Of a stretch of 64,000 bases of DNA, positions 53,691 to 62,536 are shown one piece after another. Every line of letters begins with the position of its first letter. The stretch's first letter is position 1. The stretch comes from Microbacterium sp. MF43 (GTDB lineage Bacteria; Actinomycetota; Actinomycetes; Actinomycetales; Microbacteriaceae), in contig NZ_JABBDY010000001.1 in NCBI RefSeq assembly GCF_012847295.1, positions 913,148 through 977,147 on the forward strand, written 5' to 3'. Made by a program: the position numbers and the translations under genes. The notes beneath the pieces were generated by a model. It searched no databases. It was not told the origin of the DNA and was given only the letters and a program-made list of their open reading frames with translations.

Positions 53691-55394
53691 ATGAACATGA
53701 AAGAGGGATCCCGCATGCGCGGACACGTCGTCCAGGAGGGCGGCCCGGTGCTCTCCGTCAAGAACCTGGGCGTGGAGTTCTGGGTCGGCGGCAAGTGGGC
53801 CGCAGCGGCCAAGCACGTCACGTACGACCTCATGCCGGGAAAGGTGCTCGCCATCGTCGGCGAGTCCGGCTCGGGCAAGAGCACGAGCTCGATGGCGATC
53901 ATGGGACTGCTCCCCAAGAACGCCCGTGTGCACGGCAGCGCCGTGCTCGCCGGCCGTGAGCTGATCGGCGCGCGACCCGAGGTGCTGCGTCAGGTTCGCG
54001 GAGAGGGCATCGCGGCGATCTTCCAGGAGCCGATGACGGCGCTGAACCCCGTCTACACGATCGGTTTCCAGATCTCCGAGACGATCCTGACCCACCGGCC
54101 GGGCATGACCCGCAAGCAGGCGAAGGCGCGTGCGATCGAGCTGCTCGGCCTGGTCGAGATGCCCGATCCGATGAAGGCGTACAACTCGTACCCGCACCAG
54201 CTGTCGGGCGGCCAGCGCCAGCGTGCGATGATCGCGCAGTCGATCTCGCTCGACCCGCGCGTGCTCATCGCCGACGAGCCGACGACGGCTCTGGACGTCA
54301 CGGTGCAGGCCGAGATCCTCGACCTCCTGCGCCACCTGCACCAGAAGCTCGATTCGGCGATCATCCTCATCACCCACGACATGGGCGTTGTGGCCGACAT
54401 GGCCGATGACGTCATGGTGATGAAGGACGGCGACGTCGTCGAGCACGGCTCGGCCGCGAAGCTGTTCACGGCCCCCGATCACCCGTACACGCGCGCGCTC
54501 ATGGCGTCGGTGCCCCACCTGGGTCTCGGCACCGCGGTCGCCGATGTGGCGTCGAGCAGCGACGACACCACGGCGGCCCTGCTGCTGGAGAACGTGTCGA
54601 TCGACTATCCGAAGCGCGGTCGTGTGCCGGCGTTCCGGGCGGTGGCGGATGCCTCGATCTCGATCCAGCCGGGCGAAGTGCTGGGCCTCGTGGGCGAGTC
54701 CGGCTCGGGCAAGACGACGATCGCGCGAGCGATCGTCGGCCTCGTGCCGATCGCCGAAGGGCAGCTGCGCGTCGCGGGCCAGGAGATGGTCGGCGTCGAC
54801 CCGAAGCAGCTGCGCGCCGTGCGCCGCAAGCTGGGCATCGTGTTCCAGGATCCGGGATCGTCGCTCAATCCGCGCTGGCCGGTCGGCCAGTCGATCGGCG
54901 AGCCGCTCGAGCTCGCGGGCCGCGATCGCAAAGAGATCGGCACGCGCGTGACCGAGCTGCTCGACATGGTCGAGCTGCCGCGCGACTTCCGCAACCGCTA
55001 CCCGCACGAGCTCTCGGGCGGTCAGCGTCAGCGCATCGGCATCGCCCGGGCACTGGCACTGGACCCGCAGGTGCTCGTCGCCGACGAGCCGACCAGCGCG
55101 CTGGACGTATCGGTCCAGGCCCGCGTTCTGGAGCTGCTGCAGAACATCCAGAAGGAGAAGCAGTTCGCGACGCTTTTCGTGACGCACGACCTGGCGGTCG
55201 TCGATCTCCTCGCCGACCGCATCGCGGTGATGCAGCACGGCAAGATCGTGGAGCAGGGAAGCAAGGAGCAGATCCTCCGCAACCCGCAGGACCCGTACAC
55301 GCAGCGCCTCATCGCCGCCGTGCCGGTGCCGGACCCCGCCGAGCAGCGCATCCGCCGAGAGGCGCGCGCGGCGCTCCTGGCGGCGCAGGACTGA
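53691..55394 (+). CDS. Fused peptide ABC transporter ATPase (DppD-DppF)
   Basis: The 567-residue protein has two ABC domains in one chain: first Walker A GESGSGKST (about residue 60), signature LSGGQRQR, Walker B VLIADEPTTALD; second Walker A GESGSGKTT (about residue 340), signature LSGGQRQR and Walker B VLVADEPTSALD. It powers the adjacent permeases. The start is one of three in-frame ATGs (53691, 53697, 53715); I kept the first. The PH gene lies in between on the other strand, so the ATPase needs read-through over it or its own promoter. Confidence 0.93.
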   Translation: MNMKEGSRMRGHVVQEGGPVLSVKNLGVEFWVGGKWAAAAKHVTYDLMPGKVLAIVGESGSGKSTSSMAIMGLLPKNARVHGSAVLAGRELIGARPEVLRQVRGEGIAAIFQEPMTALNPVYTIGFQISETILTHRPGMTRKQAKARAIELLGLVEMPDPMKAYNSYPHQLSGGQRQRAMIAQSISLDPRVLIADEPTTALDVTVQAEILDLLRHLHQKLDSAIILITHDMGVVADMADDVMVMKDGDVVEHGSAAKLFTAPDHPYTRALMASVPHLGLGTAVADVASSSDDTTAALLLENVSIDYPKRGRVPAFRAVADASISIQPGEVLGLVGESGSGKTTIARAIVGLVPIAEGQLRVAGQEMVGVDPKQLRAVRRKLGIVFQDPGSSLNPRWPVGQSIGEPLELAGRDRKEIGTRVTELLDMVELPRDFRNRYPHELSGGQRQRIGIARALALDPQVLVADEPTSALDVSVQARVLELLQNIQKEKQFATLFVTHDLAVVDLLADRIAVMQHGKIVEQGSKEQILRNPQDPYTQRLIAAVPVPDPAEQRIRREARAALLAAQD

Positions 55395-55401
55395 CTGATC
55401 A

Positions 55402-55442
55402 CGAAAGCGACCTGGGGGCTGTACGCCCTCAGGTCGCTTTCG
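55402..55442 (+). terminator. Hairpin terminator after the ATPase gene
   Basis: CGAAAGCGACCTG at 55402-55414 pairs perfectly with 55430-55442, extended by a G-run/C-run inside the loop. It follows the ABC ATPase stop by seven bases and precedes typA. Confidence 0.75.
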
Positions 55443-55507
55443 GCTCCCTGCGATAAGGTGAGGGTGCCGGCATCCCGGCCCATTCCCTCTCCTGCAAGGA
55501 TTCCTTC

Positions 55508-57421
55508 ATGGCCCGCGCCCTCCGTCCGGACCTCCGAAACGTCGCCATCGTCGCGCACGTCGACCACGGCAAGACGACCCTCGTCGACGCCATGCTCCGC
55601 CAGACCGGCTCCTTCGGCTCGCACGAGCACCTGGAAGAGCGCGCGATGGACTCGAACGACCTCGAGCGTGAAAAGGGCATCACGATCCTCGCCAAGAACA
55701 CGGCGATCACCTACAAGGGCGTTCACACCGACGTCCCGGTGACCATCAACGTCATCGACACCCCCGGTCACGCGGACTTCGGCGGCGAGGTCGAGCGCGG
55801 CCTCTCGATGGTCGACGGCGTCGTGCTGCTCGTCGATGCGAGCGAGGGCCCGCTTCCCCAGACTCGCTTCGTGCTGCGCAAGGCACTCGAGGCCAAGCTC
55901 CCGGTCATCCTCCTCGTGAACAAGACCGACCGCCCCGACGCGCGTATCGCCGAGGTCGAGGAGGAGGCGCACGATCTGCTCCTCGGACTGGCCTCCGACC
56001 TGCACGAGGACGTGCCCGACCTCGATGTGGACGCGCTCCTCGACGTGCCGGTGGTCTACGCGTCCGGACGTGCGGGCGCGGCATCCCGCAACCGGCCCGC
56101 CAACGGCGAGCTCCCCGACAACGGCGACCTCGAGCCCCTGTTCGAGGCGATCCTCGAGCATGTGCCCGCCCCGTCGTACGACGACGAGGCGCCGCTGCAG
56201 GCGTGGGTCACCAACCTCGACTCGAGCCCCTTCCTCGGCCGTCTCGCGCTGCTGCGCGTCTTCAACGGCACCCTCAAGAAGGGTCAGACCGTCGCGTGGG
56301 TCCGCCACGACGGCTCGCACTCGAACGCCCGCATCACCGAGCTTCTCAAGACCCGCGCGCTCGAGCGCTACCCGGCGGAGTCCGCCGGTCCCGGCGACAT
56401 CGTCGCGATCGCCGGCATCGAGGAGATCACGATCGGCGAGACGATCGCCGATCCCGAGGACGTGCGCCCCCTTCCCGCCATCACGGTCGACGACCCGGCG
56501 ATCTCGATGACGATCGGCACCAACACGTCGCCGCTCGTCGGGAAGGTCAAGGGGCACAAGCTCACCGCCCGCATGGTGAAGGACCGGCTGGACCGCGAGC
56601 TCATCGGCAACGTGTCGCTCAAGGTCGTCGACATCGGACGCCCCGACGCGTGGGAGGTGCAGGGCCGAGGCGAGCTCGCCCTGGCGATCCTCGTCGAGAA
56701 CATGCGTCGCGAGGGCTTCGAGCTCACCGTCGGCAAGCCCCAGGTCGTCACGCGCAAGGGCGAGGACGGCAAGGTCCAGGAGCCGTTCGAGCACCTCACC
56801 ATCGACGCACCCGAGGAGTACCTCGGCTCGATCACTCAGCTCATGGCCGCCCGCAAGGGACGCATGGAGACCATGACGAACCATGGCACCGGCTGGGTTC
56901 GCATGGAGTTCGTCGTCCCCTCGCGCGGTCTCATCGGCTTCCGCACCGAGTTCCTGTCGACGACTCGCGGGACCGGCATCGCCAACGCGATCTCGCACGG
57001 CTACGACGACTGGGCCGGCCACATCCAGGCCCGCCAGAACGGCTCGATCGTCGCCGACCGCGCGGGTGTGGTGACCCCCTTCGCGATGATGGCGCTGCAG
57101 GAGCGCATGAGCTTCTTCGTGCGGCCCACGGAGGAGGTCTACGAGGGCATGGTCGTCGGCGAGAACACCCGCGCCGATGACATGGACGTGAACATCACCA
57201 AGGAGAAGAAGCTCACCAACATGCGCTCGTCGACCGCCGACGAGCTCGAGCGACTGACTCCGCCCCGCCAGCTCTCGCTCGAGGAGAGCCTCGAGTTCGC
57301 ACGCGACGACGAATGCGTCGAGGTCACGCCCGAGAAGGTGCGCATCCGCAAGGTCGTCCTCGACGCGACCGAGCGCGGTCGCGCAGCCTCCCGGCTGAAG
57401 CGCCAGGACGCCAACGCCTGA
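55508..57421 (+). CDS. typA: Translational GTPase TypA/BipA
   Basis: The 637-residue protein has G1 AHVDHGKTTL, G2/G3 DTPGHADFGGEVER and G4 NKTD, then EF-G-like domains II, III and V and the BipA C-terminal domain. It binds 70S ribosomes and helps ribosome assembly and stress adaptation. AAGGA precedes ATG 55508. A TAAGGT element near 55455 with a leader of about 45 bases may be its promoter. Length and order are normal. Confidence 0.96.
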   Translation: MARALRPDLRNVAIVAHVDHGKTTLVDAMLRQTGSFGSHEHLEERAMDSNDLEREKGITILAKNTAITYKGVHTDVPVTINVIDTPGHADFGGEVERGLSMVDGVVLLVDASEGPLPQTRFVLRKALEAKLPVILLVNKTDRPDARIAEVEEEAHDLLLGLASDLHEDVPDLDVDALLDVPVVYASGRAGAASRNRPANGELPDNGDLEPLFEAILEHVPAPSYDDEAPLQAWVTNLDSSPFLGRLALLRVFNGTLKKGQTVAWVRHDGSHSNARITELLKTRALERYPAESAGPGDIVAIAGIEEITIGETIADPEDVRPLPAITVDDPAISMTIGTNTSPLVGKVKGHKLTARMVKDRLDRELIGNVSLKVVDIGRPDAWEVQGRGELALAILVENMRREGFELTVGKPQVVTRKGEDGKVQEPFEHLTIDAPEEYLGSITQLMAARKGRMETMTNHGTGWVRMEFVVPSRGLIGFRTEFLSTTRGTGIANAISHGYDDWAGHIQARQNGSIVADRAGVVTPFAMMALQERMSFFVRPTEEVYEGMVVGENTRADDMDVNITKEKKLTNMRSSTADELERLTPPRQLSLEESLEFARDDECVEVTPEKVRIRKVVLDATERGRAASRLKRQDANA

Positions 57422-57436
57422 GCCGCGGAGTTCATC

Positions 57437-57485
57437 GCGACGGATGCCTCGCCCGCCGTTCCGACGGCATCGAGGCATCCGTCGC
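57437..57485. terminator. Hairpin terminator after typA
   Basis: GCGACGGATGCCTCG at 57437-57451 and its perfect complement at 57471-57485 form a 15-base stem. The loop contains a smaller hairpin (CCGT with ACGG). Both arms contain the decamer GGATGCCTCG as an inverted pair. Confidence 0.8.
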
Positions 57486-57563
57486 CTTCTGTGGCAGGGA
57501 TCAGGCCACGGATGACCGACCGGCCCGCACGCGCCGCCGCGGGCCGTCGGTAGCATCGAGCGG

Positions 57564-58334
57564 GTGACCCTCGACCCGCACTTCGACGATGCGCACAGCG
57601 CGGGGGAGGGGCGGCGCGCAGCCCGCGAGGGAATCGGCGTCGCGCTCGCCACGAGCGCCTACGGCGTCTCATTCGGAGCGCTGGCCGTGGCATCCGGTCT
57701 CGACGTCTGGCAGACCTGCGTGCTGAGCCTGCTGATGTTCACCGGTGGGTCGCAGTTCGCGTTCGTGGGCGTCGTGGGCGCGGGCGGCCTCGCGGCGGCG
57801 CCGGCGGCCATCGTGTCGGCCGGTCTCCTGGGCGTGCGCAACGCCGCGTACGGCATGCGCATGTCGCCGGTCATCGGACCCGGGTTCTGGCGGCGCGCGG
57901 CCGCCGCTCACTTCACCATCGACGAGTCCACCGCCGTCTCGCTCGCGCAGCGGACGCCGCATGCCCGCACCATCGGGTTCTGGGTGACCGGCATCGGCAT
58001 CTATGTGGGATGGAATCTGTCCACGCTCGCGGGTGCCCTGCTGGGCGACGTCCTCGGGGATCCGCGCGCGTACGGGCTGGATGCCGCGGCCGCTGCGGCA
58101 TTCCTCGCCCTGCTGTGGCCACGGCTGCGGCGTCGGCAGCCCATTGTCGTGGGGATCGCTGCGGCAGTGGTGGCGACGATCCTCACCCCTGTGCTCATGC
58201 CCGGGCTTCCGGTGATCATCGCCGCCGTGGTGGCGATCGCTGTCGGGTGGCTCAACTGGCTGGGGAATGACGACCCGGCCGTCTCGGAATGGGACGAGCC
58301 CGAGGACGTCGCCGAGAGGGAGGGACTGCCGTGA
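57564..58334 (+). CDS. AzlC-family branched-chain amino acid exporter, large subunit
   Basis: The 256-residue membrane protein matches AzlC, with SAYGVSFGALAVASGL, SLLMFTGGSQFAFVGVVGAGG and RNAAYGMRMSP in the first half and about six helices in all. With AzlD it exports branched-chain amino acids or analogues. GTG 57564 follows TAGCAT (57551-57556) by seven bases, another leaderless start. It overlaps azlD (GTGA). The C-terminal tail is acidic. Confidence 0.88.
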   Translation: MTLDPHFDDAHSAGEGRRAAREGIGVALATSAYGVSFGALAVASGLDVWQTCVLSLLMFTGGSQFAFVGVVGAGGLAAAPAAIVSAGLLGVRNAAYGMRMSPVIGPGFWRRAAAAHFTIDESTAVSLAQRTPHARTIGFWVTGIGIYVGWNLSTLAGALLGDVLGDPRAYGLDAAAAAAFLALLWPRLRRRQPIVVGIAAAVVATILTPVLMPGLPVIIAAVVAIAVGWLNWLGNDDPAVSEWDEPEDVAEREGLP

Positions 58335-58645
58335 CCATGTGGACCGCCCTCCTGGTGGCCGCCATCGTCTGCGTGGCGCTCAAGACCACCGGATATCTGG
58401 TGCCGCCGGCGTGGCTGGAAGCACCCCGCCCGATGCGCATCGCCGACCTTCTCACCGTCGCCCTCCTCTCCGCGCTGGTCGCGGTGCAGACTCTCGGTGC
58501 GGGCCAGGCCATCCAGGTCGACGCACGCGTGCCCGCCGTGCTCGTGGCGGCAGGGCTGCTCCTCGTGCGCGCACCGTTCCTGGTCGTGGTCGCTGCGGCG
58601 GCGGTCACCGCGGCCCTGCTGCGACTGTGGGGCTGGGCCGCGTGA
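58331..58645 (+). CDS. AzlD-family small subunit
   Basis: The 104-residue protein has three to four short hydrophobic helices and the AzlD pattern ALKTTGYLVPPAWL, with LTVALLSALVAVQTLG. It overlaps azlC by four bases. AzlD is required for AzlC-type export in Bacillus. No regulator is adjacent. Confidence 0.87.
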   Translation: MTMWTALLVAAIVCVALKTTGYLVPPAWLEAPRPMRIADLLTVALLSALVAVQTLGAGQAIQVDARVPAVLVAAGLLLVRAPFLVVVAAAAVTAALLRLWGWAA

Positions 58646-58671
58646 GATCCGGGCGCGGGTAGAGTTCTCGG

Positions 58672-59043
58672 GTGCGCTCCTCCGTTCCCGCCCGTATCGG
58701 CACCTGGGTGGTGGCCTTTCTGGTGGGAATCGTCTACGGACTGGCCGGCACCATCGCGCACGCTTATGAGCTCGGCTGGTTCCCGCTCGGTCTGGTCCTG
58801 GCGGTCGTCGGCTGCGCGGCGCTGCTCGCGGCGGTCCGCCTCCTCACGGCCGATCGGTGGGCGGCGCTCGCGACGGGCCTGGGCATGATGGCGTCCACGC
58901 TGGTGTTCTCGGGCAAAGGGCCGGGCGGCTCGGTGATCGTCCCGGAAGGCCCGCTCGGCACGATCTGGACGGTCGCGCTGCCGATCCTCGTGGCGGTCGT
59001 CGTCGCGTGGCCGGACCGCATCCGACCGCTCGCGGAGAACTAG
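58672..59043 (+). CDS. Four-helix membrane protein (DUF6113-like)
   Basis: The 123-residue protein has four hydrophobic helices and the extracytoplasmic FSGKGPGGSVIVPEGPLG, a pattern I recall from DUF6113 proteins of Actinobacteria. GTG 58672 follows TAGAGT (58660-58665) by six bases. Its TAG stop is part of the -10 element of the ferredoxin gene. The function is unknown. Confidence 0.7.
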   Translation: MRSSVPARIGTWVVAFLVGIVYGLAGTIAHAYELGWFPLGLVLAVVGCAALLAAVRLLTADRWAALATGLGMMASTLVFSGKGPGGSVIVPEGPLGTIWTVALPILVAVVVAWPDRIRPLAEN

Positions 59044-59046
59044 ACT
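59041..59046 (+). promoter_or_regulatory. -10 element of the ferredoxin gene, overlapping a stop codon
   Basis: TAGACT at 59041-59046 begins with the TAG stop codon of the preceding gene and ends six bases before the GTG start of fdxA. This matches the spacing of the other leaderless promoters in the window. Confidence 0.55.
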
Positions 59047-59052
59047 GGCATC

Positions 59053-59373
59053 GTGACGTATGTGATCGCCCTTCCCTGTGTGGACGTGAAAGACCGCGCA
59101 TGCATCGACGAATGCCCGGTGGACTGCATCTACGAGGGCGAACGGTCGCTGTACATCCACCCCGACGAGTGCGTCGACTGCGGCGCCTGCGAGCCGGTGT
59201 GCCCCGTCGAAGCGATCTACTACGAGGACGACCTGCCCGACGAGTGGCAGGACTACTACAAGGCCAACGTCGAGTTCTTCGACGACATCGGCTCGCCCGG
59301 CGGCGCCGCCAAGGTCGGCGTGATCCACAAGGACCACCCGATCATCGCCGCACTCCCGCCGCAGGCAGAGTGA
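59053..59373 (+). CDS. fdxA: Seven-iron ferredoxin FdxA
   Basis: The 106-residue ferredoxin has Cys patterns [17 protein letters not shown] for the [3Fe-4S] and shared ligands and [15 protein letters not shown] for the [4Fe-4S] cluster. It is the typical actinobacterial 7Fe form. The start GTG 59053 is set by the -10. It is followed after 25 bases by dapC, the usual actinobacterial order. It carries electrons for unspecified oxidoreductases. Confidence 0.95.
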   Translation: MTYVIALPCVDVKDRACIDECPVDCIYEGERSLYIHPDECVDCGACEPVCPVEAIYYEDDLPDEWQDYYKANVEFFDDIGSPGGAAKVGVIHKDHPIIAALPPQAE

Positions 59374-59398
59374 CCGCTTCGTTCGAGGGGGCCCGCTG

Positions 59399-60508
59399 AT
59401 GGGTGTCTCCGACCTCGCCGACTACCCGTGGGACGCCGTGGCACCCTATGCCGCACGAGCGCGCAACCACGGGGGTGGGATCGTCGATCTGTCGATCGGA
59501 TCCCCGGTCGACGAGACCCCCGACGTCGTCGCCGCGGCACTGCGTGCCGCGACGGATGCCCACGCCTATCCGCAGACCGTGGGTACGCCCGCGCTGCGCA
59601 CCGCGATCGCCGACTGGTACGCCCGTCGTCGGGGTGTTCGGGGACTCACGGCTGATCACGTGCTCCCCACCGTCGGCTCGAAAGAGCTCGTGGCGCTCCT
59701 TCCGCTGCTGCTCGGCCTCGGACCGGGCGACGTCGTCGTCCACCCCCGCGCCGCCTACCCGACGTACGAGGTCGGGGCCCGGCTCGTGGGGGCCACTCCG
59801 ATGGCATCCGACGACCCCGCCGCGTGGCCGGCCGAGACCCGGCTGGCCTGGGTGAACTCTCCCGGCAATCCCGACGGGCGCGTGCTCGATGTTGCGGCCC
59901 TGCAGGCCGCCGTCGCGCGTACCCGCGTGCTCGGGGCTGTGCTCGCATCGGACGAGTGCTACGCGGAACTCGGGTGGGACGCACCGTGGGATCGCGAGCC
60001 GATCCCGTCCGCGCTGGATCCTCGCGTGACCGGCGGCGATCTCACCGGCATCCTGTCGGTGTACTCGCTCAGCAAGCAGTCGAACCTCGCGGGGTACCGT
60101 GCGGCGTTCCTCGCCGGCGACCCGGCGATCGTGGCGCGGCTCCTCACGGCGCGCAAGCACCTCGGTCTCATGCTGCCCGCCCCGGTGCAGGCAGCGATGG
60201 TCGCCGCGCTCGGCGACGACGACCACGTCAAGGTCCAGCGCGAGCGCTACCGCCGCCGGCGTGCGGTGCTCAAGCCGGCACTCGAGGCGGCGGGGTTCCG
60301 CGTGGACTCGAGCGAGGCCGGGCTCTACCTCTGGGCGACGGAGGGCCGCGACGCGTGGGACAGCCTCGGTCGGCTGGCGGACCTCGGGATCCTCGCGGGC
60401 CCCGGCCACTTCTACGGCACCCACTTCCCGCAGCACGTGCGCCTGTCCCTGACGGCGCCCGATGAGCGCGTCGCCGCCGCCGCGGCGCGGCTCGCCGACG
60501 GTGCGTGA
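59399..60508 (+). CDS. dapC: Succinyldiaminopimelate transaminase
   Basis: The 369-residue class I PLP aminotransferase has IVDLSIGSPVDETPDVV, AYPQTVGTPALR, the PLP Lys in YSLSKQSNLAGYRAAF and the C-terminal GPGHFYGTHFPQHVRLSLT. It converts N-succinyl-2-amino-6-oxopimelate to N-succinyl-LL-diaminopimelate in lysine and peptidoglycan synthesis. Its partner dapD lies 2 kb downstream on the other strand. The neighbouring ferredoxin is the usual co-transcribed partner. Confidence 0.9.
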   Translation: MGVSDLADYPWDAVAPYAARARNHGGGIVDLSIGSPVDETPDVVAAALRAATDAHAYPQTVGTPALRTAIADWYARRRGVRGLTADHVLPTVGSKELVALLPLLLGLGPGDVVVHPRAAYPTYEVGARLVGATPMASDDPAAWPAETRLAWVNSPGNPDGRVLDVAALQAAVARTRVLGAVLASDECYAELGWDAPWDREPIPSALDPRVTGGDLTGILSVYSLSKQSNLAGYRAAFLAGDPAIVARLLTARKHLGLMLPAPVQAAMVAALGDDDHVKVQRERYRRRRAVLKPALEAAGFRVDSSEAGLYLWATEGRDAWDSLGRLADLGILAGPGHFYGTHFPQHVRLSLTAPDERVAAAAARLADGA

Positions 60509-60624
60509 GGATTCCTCCATCGGATGCCGGGACCCTTTGGCGGTGTCCGCAGTAGGCCTGCGAGCGCACTAGGCTGTAATGACGCGGCGGCGCGGCATCC
60601 CCGTCCCCGCTGCCGTTCTCGGAA

Positions 60625-60690
60625 GGCGCCTCCTGTGCGTCCGCGAGGCGGACGACACCCCCAACACGACAGAAATCGCGAGGAGGCGCC
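60625..60690 (+). promoter_or_regulatory. Structured 5' leader of gltA sequestering the ribosome binding site
   Basis: GGCGCCTCCT at 60625-60634 is perfectly complementary to AGGAGGCGCC at 60681-60690, and AGGAGG is the ribosome binding site just before the GTG at 60691. Inside the 46-base loop, CGTCCGC (60638-60644) and GCGGACG (60648-60654) form a second hairpin with a three-base loop. A leader that opens and closes the translation start is the simplest reading. Likely -10 elements (TAGGCT, TGTAAT) lie at about 60570-60580. Confidence 0.6.
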
Positions 60691-61986
60691 GTGAGCGACG
60701 CGGGCACCCAGCACGACAAGGCCACCCTCTCGATCGGCGACACGACCGCCGAGTTCCCGCTCCTTCGCGGCACCGACGGAACGCCGAGCATCGACTTCTC
60801 GACGCTGACGCGCCAGACCGGCCACACGGCGCTGGACTACGGCTTCGTCAACACCGCGGCGACGAAGTCCGCGATCACCTACATCGACGGCGACCAGGGC
60901 ATCCTGCGCTACCGCGGCTACCCGATCGAGCAGCTGGCGAAGAACAGCACGTACCTCGAGGTCGCCTGGCTGCTGATCTACGGCGAGCTGCCGTCGGCCG
61001 ATGAGCTTGCGGCGTTCGACGACCGCATCCGTCACCACACCCTCTTGCACGAAGACCTCAAGCGGTTCTTCTCGGCACTGCCCCACACCGCGCACCCGAT
61101 GTCGGTGCTGTCGTCAGCCGTGTCGGCCCTCTCGACGTACTACGAGGCCGAGTCCGACCCGAACAACCCCGAGCACGTCGAGCTCAACACGATCCGCATG
61201 CTCGCGAAGCTGCCCGTGATCGCGGCGTACGCGCACAAGAAGTCGATCGGGCAGGCGTTCCTGTACCCCGACAACTCGCTCGGCTTCGTCGACAACTTCC
61301 TCAAGCTCAACTTCGGCGTGCTGTCCGAGATCTACGAGGTGAACCCGGTGATGTCGCGGGCGCTGGAGCGCCTGCTCATCCTGCACGAGGACCACGAGCA
61401 GAACGCGTCCACGTCCACTGTCCGCCTGGTCGGATCGACCGGCGCGAACCAGTTCTCGTCGATCTCCGCCGGGATCAATGCGCTGTACGGGCCGCTGCAT
61501 GGCGGCGCGAACGAGGCCGTCCTCGACATGCTCGGACGCATCCGCGACTCCGGTGAGAGCGTGCAGCGATTCGTCGAGCGCGTGAAGAACAAGGAAGACG
61601 GCGTGAAGCTCATGGGCTTCGGGCACCGCGTGTACAAGAACTACGATCCTCGCGCGAAGCTGGTCAAGGAGTCCGCCGACGAGGTTCTCGAGGCCCTCGG
61701 CGTGAGCGATCCGCTCCTCGACCTCGCCAAGCAGCTCGAGGAGATCGCTCTCAGCGACGACTACTTCAAGGAGCGCCGCCTCTATCCGAACGTCGACTTC
61801 TACACGGGTGTGATCTACAAGGCCATGGGCTTCCCGACCCGGATGTTCACCGTGCTCTTCGCGATCGGGCGCCTGCCGGGCTGGCTCGCGCAGTGGCGCG
61901 AGGCCGCCGGTGACGCGCAGACGAAGATCGGCCGTCCGCAGCAGCTGTACATCGGCGCAGGCGAGCGCAACTACCCCGGGGTCTGA
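60691..61986 (+). CDS. gltA: Citrate synthase
   Basis: The 431-residue TCA enzyme condenses acetyl-CoA and oxaloacetate. It has family segments GILRYRGYPIEQLAKNSTYLE, HGGANEAVLDMLG, GFGHRVYKNYDPRA and NVDFYTGVIYKAMG; His and Asp catalytic residues lie in these. It is the hexameric type I-like form common in Actinobacteria. GTG 60691 follows an AGGAGG ribosome binding site that is in a stem with the upstream leader. Confidence 0.96.
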   Translation: MSDAGTQHDKATLSIGDTTAEFPLLRGTDGTPSIDFSTLTRQTGHTALDYGFVNTAATKSAITYIDGDQGILRYRGYPIEQLAKNSTYLEVAWLLIYGELPSADELAAFDDRIRHHTLLHEDLKRFFSALPHTAHPMSVLSSAVSALSTYYEAESDPNNPEHVELNTIRMLAKLPVIAAYAHKKSIGQAFLYPDNSLGFVDNFLKLNFGVLSEIYEVNPVMSRALERLLILHEDHEQNASTSTVRLVGSTGANQFSSISAGINALYGPLHGGANEAVLDMLGRIRDSGESVQRFVERVKNKEDGVKLMGFGHRVYKNYDPRAKLVKESADEVLEALGVSDPLLDLAKQLEEIALSDDYFKERRLYPNVDFYTGVIYKAMGFPTRMFTVLFAIGRLPGWLAQWREAAGDAQTKIGRPQQLYIGAGERNYPGV

Positions 61987-62039
61987 GCGCCTGCCCACGC
62001 GTGCCGGGCGGCGCGCGTCCGGGGCGTTATGGTGTGGTC

Positions 62040-62414
62040 ATGGTCGGTGCTGACTTCATGCCTCCCGTCGATCCGGAGATCGTGAACCCGGGGTTGCCCG
62101 CGGCCTTCGCGGGGATCTTCGCCGTGTTCTTCGTCATCGCCCTGATCGGCCTGGCCGTCTCGGTCTATATCGGCATCCGCAAGTACGCGGTCATCAAGAG
62201 GGCGGGCCACGACCCGCTCACGGTCGATGCGGCGCTCGCTGCGAAGGTGCTCGACAGCGACGTGCTGCGCCCGGCGCCGGCCGAGGCTGCGGGCGGGCGC
62301 GCGCCCGCGAAGTCGCTCGAGGAGCGCCTGTCCGAGATCGACGACCTGCATACGCGTGGTGTCATCTCGGATGACGAACGAGGCGCGGCGCGAGCGGCGA
62401 TCCTGGGTGGCTGA
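62040..62414 (+). CDS. SHOCT-domain membrane protein
   Basis: The 124-residue protein has one transmembrane helix (FAGIFAVFFVIALIGLAVSVYI, residues about 20-42), a linker, and a C-terminal SHOCT motif (LEERLSEIDDLHTRGVISDDERGAARAAIL). SHOCT domains mediate oligomerisation in many actinobacterial proteins. TATGGT at 62028-62033 ends six bases before the ATG 62040. The function is unknown. Confidence 0.75.
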   Translation: MVGADFMPPVDPEIVNPGLPAAFAGIFAVFFVIALIGLAVSVYIGIRKYAVIKRAGHDPLTVDAALAAKVLDSDVLRPAPAEAAGGRAPAKSLEERLSEIDDLHTRGVISDDERGAARAAILGG

Positions 62415-62434
62415 GCGGATGCCCCGGCAGGGGA

Positions 62435-62517
62435 CGCCCGGCGGGGTTCGTCCTTCGGCGGGGTCAGCCCATGCACGGTCTGCCCCCGCGGAGCCACCGC
62501 CCGGCGGGGTCGCCCCG
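62435..62517. repeat. Short direct repeats in a convergent gap
   Basis: CGCCCGGCGGGGT occurs at 62435-62447 and 62498-62510, with the core CGGCGGGGT also near 62457. CGGGG-TCG-CCCCG (62505-62517) forms a small hairpin. The gap lies between the convergent SHOCT and dapD genes and may serve as a weak terminator for one or both. Confidence 0.35.
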
Positions 62518-62536
62518 ACGCCGAAGCGCGATCCGC

